From the NCBI GenBank assembly GCA_964482235.1, contig CAYZWU010000037.1:1-52593 (forward strand): DNA of 52,593 bases. The letters are read 5' to 3'. Made by a program: the position numbers and the translations under genes. Below the pieces are notes generated by a model. The model saw nothing but the letters and a program-made list of their open reading frames with translations, was not told the DNA's origin and ran no database searches. Of this stretch, positions 16,762 to 25,865 are shown in pieces (the stretch's first letter is position 1; each line of letters opens with the position of its first letter). The stretch comes from CAYZWU01 sp964482235 (GTDB lineage: Bacteria; Planctomycetota; B15-G4; CAYZWU01).

Positions 16762-17217
16762 CTATCTCGATTCCTTGCCTGTCAGGGATTCGATGTCCAC
16801 CTTGATGATCAACGTCTTGTCGAGGGGCCGTTCGGCGTAATCGAAGGAGTCTCTCGAGTACTGCTTCATGATGAGGTCGAGGGCTCTCCTCTTCGACTCC
16901 AGGTCCTCGACGAAGGAAGCCATGCCCGTTCCGATCACGCTCCGGTAGCGCACACCCCAGCCGCATGGGTCGGGCGCTTGCACCAGCTCGTCGAAGAGGT
17001 CGAACTCGAAGCAGACGCCGGCGTTCTTCCGGAGGATCTCGACCTTCTTCCCCTCCTGGGCGGAATGGAAATAGAGGGCAATGCCGTCATAGCCGAAGCA
17101 GAGAGGCACGACGTAGGGCCGGTCGTCGTGCGACATGGCGAGGCGGCAGATCGACGAGGCCCGGATAACGGCGTCGATCGCCCTCCTGTCGGTTATTTCC
17201 TTTTCTTTTCGTCTCAT
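16762..17217 (-). CDS. FMN-binding split-barrel protein (NimA/pyridoxamine phosphate oxidase-like)
   Basis: A 151-residue member of the pyridoxamine 5'-phosphate oxidase-like flavin-binding family. ICRLAMSHDDRPYVVPLCFGYDG (about residues 24-47) and LYFHSAQEGKKVEILRKN are the FMN-phosphate-binding strands, and the GWGVRYRSVIGTGMASFVED block completes the barrel. Members close to NimA reduce nitro compounds or act as heme-degrading or flavin oxidoreductases; the substrate is not evident. The first codon overlaps the end of a transposase fragment by four bases. A deleted copy lies at 22523-22792. Confidence 0.83.
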   Translation of the reverse strand: MRRKEKEITDRRAIDAVIRASSICRLAMSHDDRPYVVPLCFGYDGIALYFHSAQEGKKVEILRKNAGVCFEFDLFDELVQAPDPCGWGVRYRSVIGTGMASFVEDLESKRRALDLIMKQYSRDSFDYAERPLDKTLIIKVDIESLTGKESR

Positions 17218-17465
17218 TTGAGCTCCTGACAGCCGACAGCCACGCGAGCCGCATCCTTGACCCGCATCTCCTCCTTCAGCAGGGCGATCTCGTGGTTCGC
17301 GCGGTCAAGACGGGACTGAAGCCGGGCCAGACTGCTGCGCCCAGTTGCAGTCCGGGCAGAAGCTGCGGTAAAAGCGGCGGCCGCCAAGGAGATAGTATGA
17401 ATGAAGGCTGATTTAAAGTGCTCCGACCAGCTTCGAGGCAGGGGGATCGCGTCTCTCCGGGCCAT
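17214..17465 (-). pseudogene. truncated N-terminus of an integrase-core type transposase
   Basis: An 83-residue open frame whose first ~70 residues (PLPRSWSEHFKSAFIHTISL, then RLDRANHEIALLKEEMRVKD) look like the leader of IS481-like integrase-core transposases of planctomycete-type genomes. The DDE catalytic domain is absent: the frame leaves the homologous part near 17250 and ends on the neighbouring gene's start. The break coincides with the end (17247) of the sequence shared with 22827, so it marks a rearrangement junction. Non-functional. Confidence 0.55.
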
Positions 17466-17639
17466 TTGTACTCTCCTTCGTAGTGGATGCCGTTTCCTGA
17501 CGCAGAAGATTATAACACATGCGAACTCAGGCTGTTGGAATGGTGGTCAGGGTTGAGCTAAGGATTCTAAAAGTCGCTGGACGACTTCATCGCACCGGGA
17601 TTGAAGCTCAGCGGCAGGTACCAGTGAGAGGAATCCCGT
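17466..17639. other. short intergenic stretch
   Basis: Nothing supported here. It separates the transposase remnant from the 3' end of the TPR-CHAT gene; no terminator hairpin with a T run was seen. Confidence 0.3.
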
Positions 17640-20600
17640 TCAACGCCACTCGCCCGAGAGGACAAAAGCCCCCCATGTTCCTGGCCTTCCTTCATTGTCG
17701 AACCGTTTGCGGTTCCTGGCCAGCATCTCGATCTGAGCCTCGCGAAGCGCCCTGGCCGCGCTTTTTCCGTCTTGCCAGTACTTTCGATAGAATGCGACCA
17801 TCAGCTCGCGCGAGGGTCTGTCGGGGACCTGCCAGAGCGAGCTGATCACCGTTTCAGCGCCTGCGTGATGGAACGCCCGCCGCAGGCTCATCAAGCCTTC
17901 TCCGCTCCTGGGCATGCCGATTCCCGTCTCGCACGCCGACAGGACCACGAGGTGGCATCCCTCGATGTTCAGCCACGCCGCCTCGTCCGCGGTGAGCAGA
18001 CCGTCGTCCCGATCCTCTTCAACAGGCAGGTTGGCGCCGGCGCAGACGAGCCCCGAGAAAAGGCCCTGGGGATAGAAAACAAGCGAATTCCATGGCACGC
18101 TTTTCCCGTCTGCTTCGAGTGTCGACTGGAAGAAACCATGAGTTGCCAGATGGATCACCTGATTGCCGGGAAGATTCTCTTTCAGGTATTCCTCCGTGGC
18201 AGCGCTGTCCCGGACAACCACACATCCGTTTTTGCTGCCGAACGTCTTCCTGTACACCTCCGCGATCTCGACAGCCTCGGGGCCGGTATGATCCAGGAGA
18301 CTCCACTTGCCCTGCACGGCATGTCTTGCCTCGGCTTCATCGGGAGTCCCCCCGTCCCTTCTGTTGTAATCGACGGCTCCCACGAGCAGCGTGGAAGGCG
18401 CCTTGTTGCCTGCCTGCTCCGGCGGATCACGCAGGAGCGTCTGCGCATCCTGGAGATAGACAAAGGAGCGGCTTTCGATCAGGTACGAACCCTCTTCCTC
18501 CTGAAGAGTGCCAAAGGGGATCTCGGCGAGGAATCCGTCCGGAGAGATAAAAACCAGTGCGGCGTCCCCGACATCCCCGCGAATCGGATCCCACAGTATT
18601 TCCCGAAGAACACGTCCGGAGGTTTCACCGCCCTCTTCATACGGATCCGGCGGATCCCATCCCCGGCTGTCAGCGACATTCTCGAGATCCACGACAGCCT
18701 GGGCCTGAACATCGCGCGCATTCCCCAGATTCCTGTGGATGACGTTCTCCTCTCCGGCATGCAGGATCCACGCCGAGAGGCGGGGTTGATCCCACCGGGC
18801 CTTGCTCACCACCCGCCCGTCCTTCTTTTCGTCCCAGTGTCTGACCCAGTGGATGTAGAAATCAACGAGAACGGAGCCCTCGGGGAGTTTCCCCGATAGT
18901 TCCCGGACCTTGGGGGTTGTCTCTATCCACGTGGCCGCCACGTCGTTCGCGAGCTCCTCTTCCAGATCATCCCGCTCCCGTATCAGTTCTTTTATCCGCG
19001 ATGTATGCATCTCCGGATCATCGGCCTGCTTCGTTGCACAGAGCCGCGACAGCTCGCTTTGCGCATCGTAAAACGCTTTCAGTTTTTTGCTCTGCCCGGG
19101 GGTCATGGCGGCATGGATCTTCCTGCGCAGCGAGGAAGTGCTCCGGAAAACCTGCCCCTTCGTGGCAAGCAGGTAGGTGTAGGCCTGGTTGATGAACTTC
19201 TTCTCCTCCAGCCTGTATTTTTGATCCGTGGCCAGGCAGAGGAGATAGATGAGATAGTTGAATTTCTTGGTCGTGTAGCGGAAGCGCTCGGTTTCCGTGG
19301 CACTGCTGAACAGGCTCACGAGGTGCAGGCGGTCCATGGAATACGCCTGCTCGAAATATCCCCACGCCTTCTTCGTGTCGTTGCGGGCCATCTCCAGGTG
19401 CCCCAGGTTGACGACACTGGTTGCGGTCTCGGGATGCCCCCGGCCCAGGGCCGCGGTCTTGATTTCAACGGCGCGTTCGAGGAGCTTCTTCGCCTCATCG
19501 AATTTTTCCTGCTCCCTGACGATGAGTGCCAGGTTGTTCAAAGCTTCCGCCGTTTTGGGATGAAAAGGACCCAGCCGTTTTTCCCGGATTCCCAGGGCCT
19601 CCTCGAACAGGGGTTCCGCCTCGTCGTACTTGTTCTGATACTGGAGCGCGGAAGCCAGGTTGTTCAGCGTGGTGGCAGTCTGGGGATGATCCGACCCGAG
19701 TATCGCTCGTCGGAGCCCGAGAACCTTTCTCAGGAGCTGCTCCGATTCTTCGTACCGCTTCTGCCTGAACAGAAGAAGTCCGAGGTTGTTGAGAGCCGAT
19801 GCCGTATTGGGATGATTTGCGCCCTGAACCGCGGCGAAGAGCGTGACGGCCTCCCTGAACGATTCTTCCGCCTCGGCATACTTGCCCTGAGCCTGCCTGA
19901 CCGTTGCCAGGTTCGTGATGATCGTTGCGTAGGTGCTGTTGCTCGTGCCGTAGGTCCTCTCGATGATATCGAGCGCACGGCGAAATACCGGTTCAGCCTC
20001 CTCGAAATACCCCATCTCTTTCAGTATCATTCCCAGCATGTTCAGGACTATTCCGATGTCCGCACCCTCCCTGTCGGCGGATGCCTCCAGTATCTTCAGC
20101 GCGTGACGTTCATGCTTCACCGCATCCTGATATTTTCCCTTCTTGAAAAGAACCCCGGCAAGATTGTGAAGCGACATCGCGTAGTACGGGCTGTCTTCTC
20201 CGTACGCGGACTTTTCGATTTCAAGAGCAAGAAGGCACTCGGCCTCCGCTTCGTCGAACCTTCCCTGCTTGAATAGAATCGAAGCCAGGTTGCTCCTCGC
20301 AGAGGCAATGGTGGTGTTCTTCTTCTTGTAGACCGTCTGGTAGATGGCGAGGGTGCGCCGAATCAGTTTTTCCGCTTCGGGATACCGGCCTTGCTCTTCG
20401 CGGATCTTGACAATGCTCTCGAGTATTCTTGCGGTATCGGGATGGCTGGCGCCGAAGGCACGGGTCCTTATGCCGAGCGCTCTTTCGAGAAGAGCGTCGG
20501 ACTCTGCGACATCCCCCGTTTTGAGAAGGAGATCCGCCAGGTTCCGGAGTGTTGTGGCCACTGCCGTGGATTCAGGGCCTATCCCCTTTTCCTGAAGGGC

Positions 20601-21593
20601 CAGCGCCTGCCGGAACAGTTTTTCCGCTTCCTCGAATTTTCCCTTTTTTTCGCGCAGTATCGCGATGCAGCTCAAGCCTTCCGCCGTGTCCGGGTGATCG
20701 GGTCCCAGCGCGGACGTCCTGATTTCCAGGGCTCTCCGGCACACCTCCACAGCCTCATCGATTTTGCCCTGATCGCGCAGGACACTTCCAAGATCCAGCA
20801 GGCACGTTGCCGATGACAGGGGATCCCGCGGCTTGACGTTTTCCCACTTTTCCGCGGCGTCGCGATAGTAACGCTCGGCGGTTTCATGATCCTCGAGCCC
20901 ATCGTACTGGGCAGCCACGTTTTGAAGCGATAGGACGGTCTGTGCGTTTTCCGGACCAAGCCGCGCGAGCTGGATCGCATGAGCCCGCTGCATCAGGGGC
21001 AGCGCTTCGGAATATCGGCTGGTTTTCCAGAGAAGGAATCCCTGGTGATGCAAAGCCGCAGCAACATGTTCGTGTTCCGGCCCGAAGGCTTTCTCGAACC
21101 GTTCCACTCTTGTTACGGCATCGTCGATCTCCGCCAAGATCCTCTCCGCCGGGGTCAATGGCCGCGGCTTGCCGGAAAGAACCGAGAGTTCGTACGCGCC
21201 CGTGCCGTCGTATTTCGCTCCTGTCACGATGGAGTAACGGATCCCCTTGTTCAACGTGCACGATATCCTGGAATGTGCATCGATGAGCCCGTCATCGTCT
21301 TCCGCCAGGATCGCTTCGCTGCCGCCGTCTCGCAGAACAAGATAGGCGTCGAAAAAATAGGATCGCAGTTCGATGGTGTAAGTCCCGGTCTCGCGCACTG
21401 TCAAGAGGTGCGTCCGGGTCCTAACCTGCGAAGGCGGCTCGATGGCGTCGATGCCGGGCGTCCGTATCAGGGGGTCGCTCCTGGCGATCGATCCGGAGAT
21501 CGACTCTCCCGGTTGGATCGCGATCCCGTCGATGGACGATCCTTCCACCGCTGCAAGACAGAAAAACAACAAGGGTGCTGCAAGGAACGGCAT
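17640..21593 (-). CDS. exported TPR-CHAT protein (caspase-like protease domain)
   Basis: A 1317-residue protein. A hydrophobic N-terminus (MPFLAAPLLFFCLAAVEG) suggests export. Next comes a PPC-like beta domain (TGTYTIELRSYFFDAYLVLR), then more than a dozen tetratricopeptide repeats of the kinesin-light-chain type with a 42-residue period (residues ~150-800: ALEIRTSALGPDHPDTAEGL and variants), and finally a C-terminal CHAT domain. The CHAT catalytic dyad is intact: His in VIHLATHGFF (about residue 1147) and Cys in LVVLSACETGIG (about residue 1217). CHAT domains are caspase-fold proteases, sometimes in defence or cell-death systems; a secreted signal would point instead to envelope function. 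No CRISPR array or gRAMP gene is nearby. The start is uncertain (GTG at 21674 possible). Confidence 0.83.
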   Translation of the reverse strand: MPFLAAPLLFFCLAAVEGSSIDGIAIQPGESISGSIARSDPLIRTPGIDAIEPPSQVRTRTHLLTVRETGTYTIELRSYFFDAYLVLRDGGSEAILAEDDDGLIDAHSRISCTLNKGIRYSIVTGAKYDGTGAYELSVLSGKPRPLTPAERILAEIDDAVTRVERFEKAFGPEHEHVAAALHHQGFLLWKTSRYSEALPLMQRAHAIQLARLGPENAQTVLSLQNVAAQYDGLEDHETAERYYRDAAEKWENVKPRDPLSSATCLLDLGSVLRDQGKIDEAVEVCRRALEIRTSALGPDHPDTAEGLSCIAILREKKGKFEEAEKLFRQALALQEKGIGPESTAVATTLRNLADLLLKTGDVAESDALLERALGIRTRAFGASHPDTARILESIVKIREEQGRYPEAEKLIRRTLAIYQTVYKKKNTTIASARSNLASILFKQGRFDEAEAECLLALEIEKSAYGEDSPYYAMSLHNLAGVLFKKGKYQDAVKHERHALKILEASADREGADIGIVLNMLGMILKEMGYFEEAEPVFRRALDIIERTYGTSNSTYATIITNLATVRQAQGKYAEAEESFREAVTLFAAVQGANHPNTASALNNLGLLLFRQKRYEESEQLLRKVLGLRRAILGSDHPQTATTLNNLASALQYQNKYDEAEPLFEEALGIREKRLGPFHPKTAEALNNLALIVREQEKFDEAKKLLERAVEIKTAALGRGHPETATSVVNLGHLEMARNDTKKAWGYFEQAYSMDRLHLVSLFSSATETERFRYTTKKFNYLIYLLCLATDQKYRLEEKKFINQAYTYLLATKGQVFRSTSSLRRKIHAAMTPGQSKKLKAFYDAQSELSRLCATKQADDPEMHTSRIKELIRERDDLEEELANDVAATWIETTPKVRELSGKLPEGSVLVDFYIHWVRHWDEKKDGRVVSKARWDQPRLSAWILHAGEENVIHRNLGNARDVQAQAVVDLENVADSRGWDPPDPYEEGGETSGRVLREILWDPIRGDVGDAALVFISPDGFLAEIPFGTLQEEEGSYLIESRSFVYLQDAQTLLRDPPEQAGNKAPSTLLVGAVDYNRRDGGTPDEAEARHAVQGKWSLLDHTGPEAVEIAEVYRKTFGSKNGCVVVRDSAATEEYLKENLPGNQVIHLATHGFFQSTLEADGKSVPWNSLVFYPQGLFSGLVCAGANLPVEEDRDDGLLTADEAAWLNIEGCHLVVLSACETGIGMPRSGEGLMSLRRAFHHAGAETVISSLWQVPDRPSRELMVAFYRKYWQDGKSAARALREAQIEMLARNRKRFDNEGRPGTWGAFVLSGEWR

Positions 21594-21839
21594 CTGATTT
21601 TCCAATCGTGGATATGAAGAAGTCCTGCTGTTCTCAATTTGCTGAAGAATCCGCAGATACCCGCGTCGATCCACCTCTTCGACGGACCCTCAAGGGGCAA
21701 CAAAGCCGGGGTTCGACGGATCAAGGAGCCGATGCTCGCGACCAGGTCGGGATGAATTGCGATAAACCATTAAAAACGCTTGATTTTACACCCATAAAAT
21801 ACTTTACGAAAATATAACGAAAACAAGCTGAAAGTGTAA

Positions 21840-22380
21840 CCAACTCGTTTCATCACGGAGTTCTGCGCAATTGGCGTGGAGCGTGAATCCGTCCACTTCG
21901 GCGCACCTCTCCACGCTGAACTCGCAGAACGGGGCGCCCGGCACCCTGCCCACCTTTTGCACGAACACCCCCTTTCTCCTGTCCACGAAAGCCATTCCCG
22001 CTATCGAAGCGGCGTAGCAGCCGGCAAGGTCAGTGGAATCGAACGGCAACAGATCGTCATCCAGCTCTTCCTGGCCAGGAAGCAGCCCTCTTGCCGTAAG
22101 CCGACGCAGGACCCTGGCCCGGATTTTCGCCGTGAGCTTGCCCGCCTCGAGGGTCGTGGGTGCGGGGAGGGGATAAAAAACCGCACAGCCTCCGGCCGGG
22201 TCAGCGGTGTAGACTCCGTCGATTGCCAACAGGTGAAGGTGCGGATTCAAATTAACCGAGCCCCCGAAGCGTTGCAGGAATACCACCGCCCCGCCACGGC
22301 CTTTTCGAATCCCTCTTTGTCGGGCTTTGAGCCGGAGATGGGAAAGCAAGGTTACCGGATGCTCACTTTCGAAAGCATCG
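21840..22380 (-). pseudogene. IS91-family transposase remnant
   Basis: An internal piece of an IS91-type rolling-circle transposase. GGAVVFLQRFGGSVNLNPHLHLLAIDGVY is the conserved strand of the family, followed by FYPLPAPTTLEAGKL and the RARVLRRLTARGLL segment. The N-terminal zinc-binding part and the C-terminal end including the second catalytic region are missing. The open frame 21804-22451 continues artificially into antisense HD-GYP sequence at its 5' end. Its border at 22380/22381 abuts the duplicated segment exactly, which suggests that the element moved that DNA. Confidence 0.75.
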
Positions 22381-22555
22381 AACGAAGTGATCCAGGGCAT
22401 CTCCGAGATCTTCGCCCGCGTGGTGGATGCCATGAGCAGCTGGACAGCCACTCATTCCACCGGCGTGGCGGTCACGGCGATCACGTTGACCCGGTTGCTG
22501 AATCCTCCGCGAGGGAGCAGTTCTACATGCGCACGGCCGGGCTCCTGCACGACTC
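22381..22555 (+). pseudogene. HD-GYP gene fragment
   Basis: Corresponds to codons in the middle of the gene at 15448-16737 (GISEIFARVVDAMSSWTATHS, continuing to GLLHD). It lacks the start, the HD-GYP catalytic block and the 3' end. It also contains indels (near 22500) that break the frame. Confidence 0.8.
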
Positions 22556-22792
22556 CAAAGGCCGTTCGTCGTATTCGAAGCCGTCGCCCGAGTACTGCTT
22601 CATGATTAAGTCGAGGGCCTTCTTCCCCTCGAGGGCTGAATGGAAATAGAGGGTGCCGCCGTCATAGCCGAAGCAGAGAGGCACGACGTAGGGTCGATCC
22701 TCGTGCGACATGGCGAGGCGGCAGACCGACGAGGCCCGGATAACGGCGTCGATCGCCCTCCTGCCGGTTACCTGCTTTTCTTTTCGTCTCAT
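22523..22792 (-). pseudogene. FMN-binding protein gene with internal deletion
   Basis: An 89-residue frame that begins like the gene at 16762-17217 (MRRKEKQVTGRRAIDAVIRA) and keeps YVVPLCFGYDGGTLYFHSA. It then jumps in frame over 53 residues to ALDLIMKQYSGDGFEYDERP, before running into HD-GYP antisense sequence. The half of the split barrel that completes the flavin site is gone, so it is unlikely to work. Confidence 0.8.
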
Positions 22793-22899
22793 TTGAGCTC
22801 CTGACAGCCGACAGCGACGCGAACCCGCGTCATCATCGCACCAGCCACTCACCTGGCAGATGGAATCAGTGCTTTCCGATTGACTCCTGGAGCGGCAAG

Positions 22900-24021
22900 C
22901 TAGAAAGCCATGCGCCGCCAGCCCCGGGCGGTCGGGGATCGCGGCGGAAGGCCGAGGATCTCCCGTCCCTTGTCCACGTAGAACCGGTACAGGTCGAGAG
23001 GGGTGTCGTTCGGGATCCGGTGATCGAGCCCGAACACGGTGCCGCCCTCCTGCATGAGAGGCTGCATCTTGTACTCGAGCTCCCGGACGATGGCGTCCCT
23101 GCCCTCCTGGATCACGAACTTGTCGATCCCGCCCTTCACGGCGAGCCGGCGGCCCTTCTCCTTCCTGATCTTCACCATGTCCATCCCCGCGGCCGGCTCC
23201 ATGGGGTGAAGGACGTTCAGGCCGCTCTCGATGAAGAGATCGATCAGCGGCTCCACGTTGCCGTCCGTGTCCATGTTGAAGAGCCGCGCCCCGCGCGAGG
23301 AGAGCAGCTCCCAGACGGCGGTGTAGTAGGGTTTGATGAAGGTCTCGAACTGCCGCGGCCCGGGCATGGGGCCCGATTTCCCGGCCAGGTCCTCGTGCAC
23401 CGAGAGCTGGTCCACCTTCAGGTGATCGGTGATCCTCTCCAGGACGGCAACGGCTGTCGTGGTGACCGTGTCGAGAATGTCGTGCATCAGCTCGGGCTGG
23501 TCGTAGTAGCAGAGGCAGGCCCGCTCCGCCCCCATCAGCTGCCGCGGCAGATCGAATCCGCCGGGAATGAGGGCCACGACGAGCGCCCCGTTGGCCTGCG
23601 CCGCCGCGGCCTTCTCGATGCCGTCGCGATCGACCCTGCTCTCGTCGAACTCGAACATCGGCTTGACGGCCAGCCAGCTCTCCATGTCGCGGACCGGATA
23701 ATCGAGGGGAAGGGGAATCGAGGAGACGTTCTTGTAGAGCTTGAGCCGGCGTCCCAGGCTGTCCCGCTTGATCAGGTACTCCTCCGTCTCCTCCACCACG
23801 GTCTCTTTCCATCCGCCCCGGATCCCGAGGTCCCCTCCGCAGTCCACGACAGGCACGAAGTCCCAGTCGAACGCCTCGAGGGAGATCTCGTCGCGGGTCG
23901 CTCCCTGGGCGAGCCATTGCTCCTCGACGCCGGTGAGCAGCCCGAAGAGCTCGCAGAACATCTGCCGCTCGACGCGGCCGAAGGTCAACAGCTCGATATA
24001 TTGCTCACTCGTGAAGATCAT
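22900..24021 (-). CDS. uroporphyrinogen decarboxylase-like (URO-D/MtaA superfamily) protein
   Basis: A 373-residue TIM-barrel protein of the URO-D superfamily. It keeps family landmarks such as HEDLAGKSGPMPGPRQFETFIKPYY, the FNMDTDGNVEPLIDLFIESG strand-helix and NVLHPMEPAAGMDM. The N-terminal region lacks the arginine-rich porphyrin-carboxylate signature of HemE, so it is more like the corrinoid-linked methyltransferases (MtaA/CmuA) or the many uncharacterised URO-D-like proteins. The organism makes heme through the Ahb route, which does not need HemE. Last gene of a three-gene operon with DUF1294 and an exported protein. Confidence 0.85.
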   Translation of the reverse strand: MIFTSEQYIELLTFGRVERQMFCELFGLLTGVEEQWLAQGATRDEISLEAFDWDFVPVVDCGGDLGIRGGWKETVVEETEEYLIKRDSLGRRLKLYKNVSSIPLPLDYPVRDMESWLAVKPMFEFDESRVDRDGIEKAAAAQANGALVVALIPGGFDLPRQLMGAERACLCYYDQPELMHDILDTVTTTAVAVLERITDHLKVDQLSVHEDLAGKSGPMPGPRQFETFIKPYYTAVWELLSSRGARLFNMDTDGNVEPLIDLFIESGLNVLHPMEPAAGMDMVKIRKEKGRRLAVKGGIDKFVIQEGRDAIVRELEYKMQPLMQEGGTVFGLDHRIPNDTPLDLYRFYVDKGREILGLPPRSPTARGWRRMAF

Positions 24022-24028
24022 GGCCTGC

Positions 24029-24430
24029 CTAGGTAAAGAGGAGCGGATCGATCCAGACGTAATAGGCGACGATCGCGCCTGCCTGGAGAAGAACGACGAA
24101 CCAGAACTTGATGCGAAAGCTGGTCTTCCGTGTCTTGTGGCGGAACATCCACCGTCCCCCCATCCCCCCCGCCGTGCCGCCGGCGAGGACCAGCAGCAAA
24201 AGAGCCCTTTCCGGTACGCGCGACCACCCGCGGATCGCGGCGGCCTTGTCGATGCCGTAGGTGAAAAAGGTGAAGAAGTTCACCGAAATCAGCCACGACA
24301 AAAGGGGATCGAAGACATCGAGGTAAAACCAGATCAGCGCCGCACCGACGAGCGAGAGCCCGAAGCTGACCAGGTATGACGGGCCGGTCCCCTTCTTCTT
24401 CCCTGCCCCGCCTTTCACAGGACGTCCCAC
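24029..24430 (-). CDS. DUF1294-family membrane protein
   Basis: A 133-residue membrane protein with about four hydrophobic segments. The motif series NFFTFFTYGIDKAAA, RVPERALLLLVLAGGTAGGM and FRHKTRKTSF is diagnostic of DUF1294. Function unknown. The gene starts with GTG at 24430, overlaps the stop of the upstream exported-protein gene by 16 bases, and ends eight bases before the URO-D-like start, so all three are translationally linked. Confidence 0.85.
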   Translation of the reverse strand: MGRPVKGGAGKKKGTGPSYLVSFGLSLVGAALIWFYLDVFDPLLSWLISVNFFTFFTYGIDKAAAIRGWSRVPERALLLLVLAGGTAGGMGGRWMFRHKTRKTSFRIKFWFVVLLQAGAIVAYYVWIDPLLFT

Positions 24431-25050
24431 CTGATGGTGACCGATTCTCCCGGCCTGTATCCCACGACGATCAGCTTGACCACCATCTCGTAGTTCCTGT
24501 CATTGCCGTCCGTGATCCGCGCAAGGTAGATGTGCCCGAGCTGCACCGGAAGGTGCGAGCTGTCGTCTGTCGGCTTCTCGAAGAGAGCCTTGGCTTCCTT
24601 GAGAGGCGTCACGCCGCCCGTCTTGTACTCCCTGAGGATCACGATCGTCCGGCCCTGGAACCGGATCGAGGCGAAACCCTGACCTCCGCCCACCGTCTCG
24701 GAGTAACCGTACTTCTCCTTCAGCTCTTCGGCCGTGCCGAGGTCGATGAGCACACCTTTCTCGTTGCCCTGGAAACCCACCTTGAGCTCGCCGTCATGGT
24801 AGGAGGAAAAGTCGATGTGGGCCCGGCCGCCATACTTCTTGTTGTCGCGGATGACTCCCCCGTATCCACCTGTCTCGAAATTCAGCGTCGTGGCAATGGG
24901 ATCGTGCTTGTAGAGGGTGGCGAGCCGGCGCTCCGCTCGATCGCCCTCATCGGGAGCGATGCTCCCGCTCGACCAGGCGGCCAGCACGAACAGCAGTGCG
25001 AGGAGCGAAAAGAGCGGCACGCCTCGGGAAATCAGGAATCGGGGGTTCAT
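24415..25050 (-). CDS. exported protein of unknown function
   Basis: A 211-residue protein with an N-terminal signal/anchor (LISRGVPLFSLLALLFVLAAW). The mature part is rich in beta strands and Gly-Tyr motifs (NFETGGYGGVIRDNKKYGGRA, GYSETVGGGQGFASIRFQG) and ends with a VVGYRPGESVTIRWDVL strand. I do not recognise a family. The start at 25050 has AAGGAG nine bases upstream. First gene of the operon with DUF1294 and the URO-D-like gene, and divergent from the ECF sigma gene, 257 bases away. Confidence 0.7.
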   Translation of the reverse strand: MNPRFLISRGVPLFSLLALLFVLAAWSSGSIAPDEGDRAERRLATLYKHDPIATTLNFETGGYGGVIRDNKKYGGRAHIDFSSYHDGELKVGFQGNEKGVLIDLGTAEELKEKYGYSETVGGGQGFASIRFQGRTIVILREYKTGGVTPLKEAKALFEKPTDDSSHLPVQLGHIYLARITDGNDRNYEMVVKLIVVGYRPGESVTIRWDVL

Positions 25051-25307
25051 GGGGTATTCTCCTTGCTGAAAATCGATCTCGTTCAGGTCGTGTCTTCCCT
25101 CCCGACAGGCCGCCCCGGAAGTGCCGAAGGACCTTCTCTGCGGGCAGCCAAGGCAATATAGAGCTTCCGGAACTGATGATAACCGTTCGGACCAGGGATT
25201 TTTCCACTGTTTTTTTGTTGAATAGAGGGGTCGGCGGCATACAGGCGAGCAGGAGACCGAAGCGTATTTTTTTCGAGCCGGGCAGGCGGTCTCGCAAGGA
25301 GGCATGG

Positions 25308-25865
25308 ATGGCCGAAGAGGCGATCGACCGGATCATCGAGCGGGTGATGAACGGGGACGTGGAAGAATACGGCAAGATCATCCGCACCTGGCAGCACGAG
25401 ATCTGGCGGATCGCCTCCTTCGCGCTTCGCGACATCGCGGCAACGGAAGACTTCGTTCAGCAGACATTCGTCAACGCCTACTTCAACCTCGGCTCCTTCG
25501 AGAAGGGAAGGGACTTCGGCGCCTGGCTCCGGACGATCGCACGCAACGTCGTGCGCGAGGAGCTGCGCCGCCGCAGCCGCCACGCCCGCCGCATCGAGCT
25601 CTACCGGAGGCGGCTGGACGACCGCTTCCGGAAAGGCGGAGCAGCGGACAGGCACGACTCTGCGCTGCGCGAGGCCCTGGCAAGGTGCCGCGAGACGCTC
25701 CCCCCCGCGTCGGCCAGGGCGCTCGACCTGCGCTACAGCCAGTCCAAGGGATTCGATGACATCGCCGCCCTCCTCGGCAGGACGGTGGCGGCCACGCGCC
25801 AGATGCTGCAACGGATTCGCCTGGCGCTCAGGCGGTGCATCGAGGAAAGGTTGACAGAATCATGA
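25308..25865 (+). CDS. ECF-type RNA polymerase sigma factor
   Basis: A 185-residue group 4 sigma factor. Region 2 (ATEDFVQQTFVNAYFNLGSF and FGAWLRTIARNVVREELRRR, residues ~45-95) binds core polymerase and the -10 element. Region 4 (RALDLRYSQSKGFDDIAALLGRTVAATRQMLQRIRLALRRCIEE as a helix-turn-helix, residues ~135-180) binds the -35. The start at 25308 has AAGGAGG five bases upstream. Its stop overlaps the next gene (ATGA), whose N-terminus is anti-sigma-like, so the two are made together. The arrangement is that of an ECF factor held at the membrane by its partner. Confidence 0.88.
   Translation: MAEEAIDRIIERVMNGDVEEYGKIIRTWQHEIWRIASFALRDIAATEDFVQQTFVNAYFNLGSFEKGRDFGAWLRTIARNVVREELRRRSRHARRIELYRRRLDDRFRKGGAADRHDSALREALARCRETLPPASARALDLRYSQSKGFDDIAALLGRTVAATRQMLQRIRLALRRCIEERLTES

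Larger units (their letters stand above)
22381..22827. repeat. decayed duplicate of the 16084-17247 region
   Basis: This segment aligns with 16084-17247 in the same orientation and order but lacks about 565 bases (16259-16823) and about 159 bases (16883-17041). Identity by eye is about 85-90%. It therefore carries the middle of the HD-GYP gene joined directly to a shortened FMN-binding gene. Homology stops sharply at the IS91 remnant on the left, and at 22827 on the right, where the parent copy meets the other transposase fragment. Confidence 0.85.

Noticed and set aside
17640..21593. CRISPR-associated (Craspase) role for the TPR-CHAT protein
   Set aside because: No repeat-spacer array or gRAMP/Cas gene found in the window.
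22523..23917. 464-codon minus-strand frame spanning the FMN pseudogene and URO-D-like gene
   Set aside because: Most of it is an out-of-frame reading of the URO-D-like gene; only the last ~89 codons match the FMN-binding protein.
22900..24021. HemE (true uroporphyrinogen decarboxylase)
   Set aside because: Lacks the N-terminal Arg-rich porphyrin-binding motif, and the organism carries the Ahb route.
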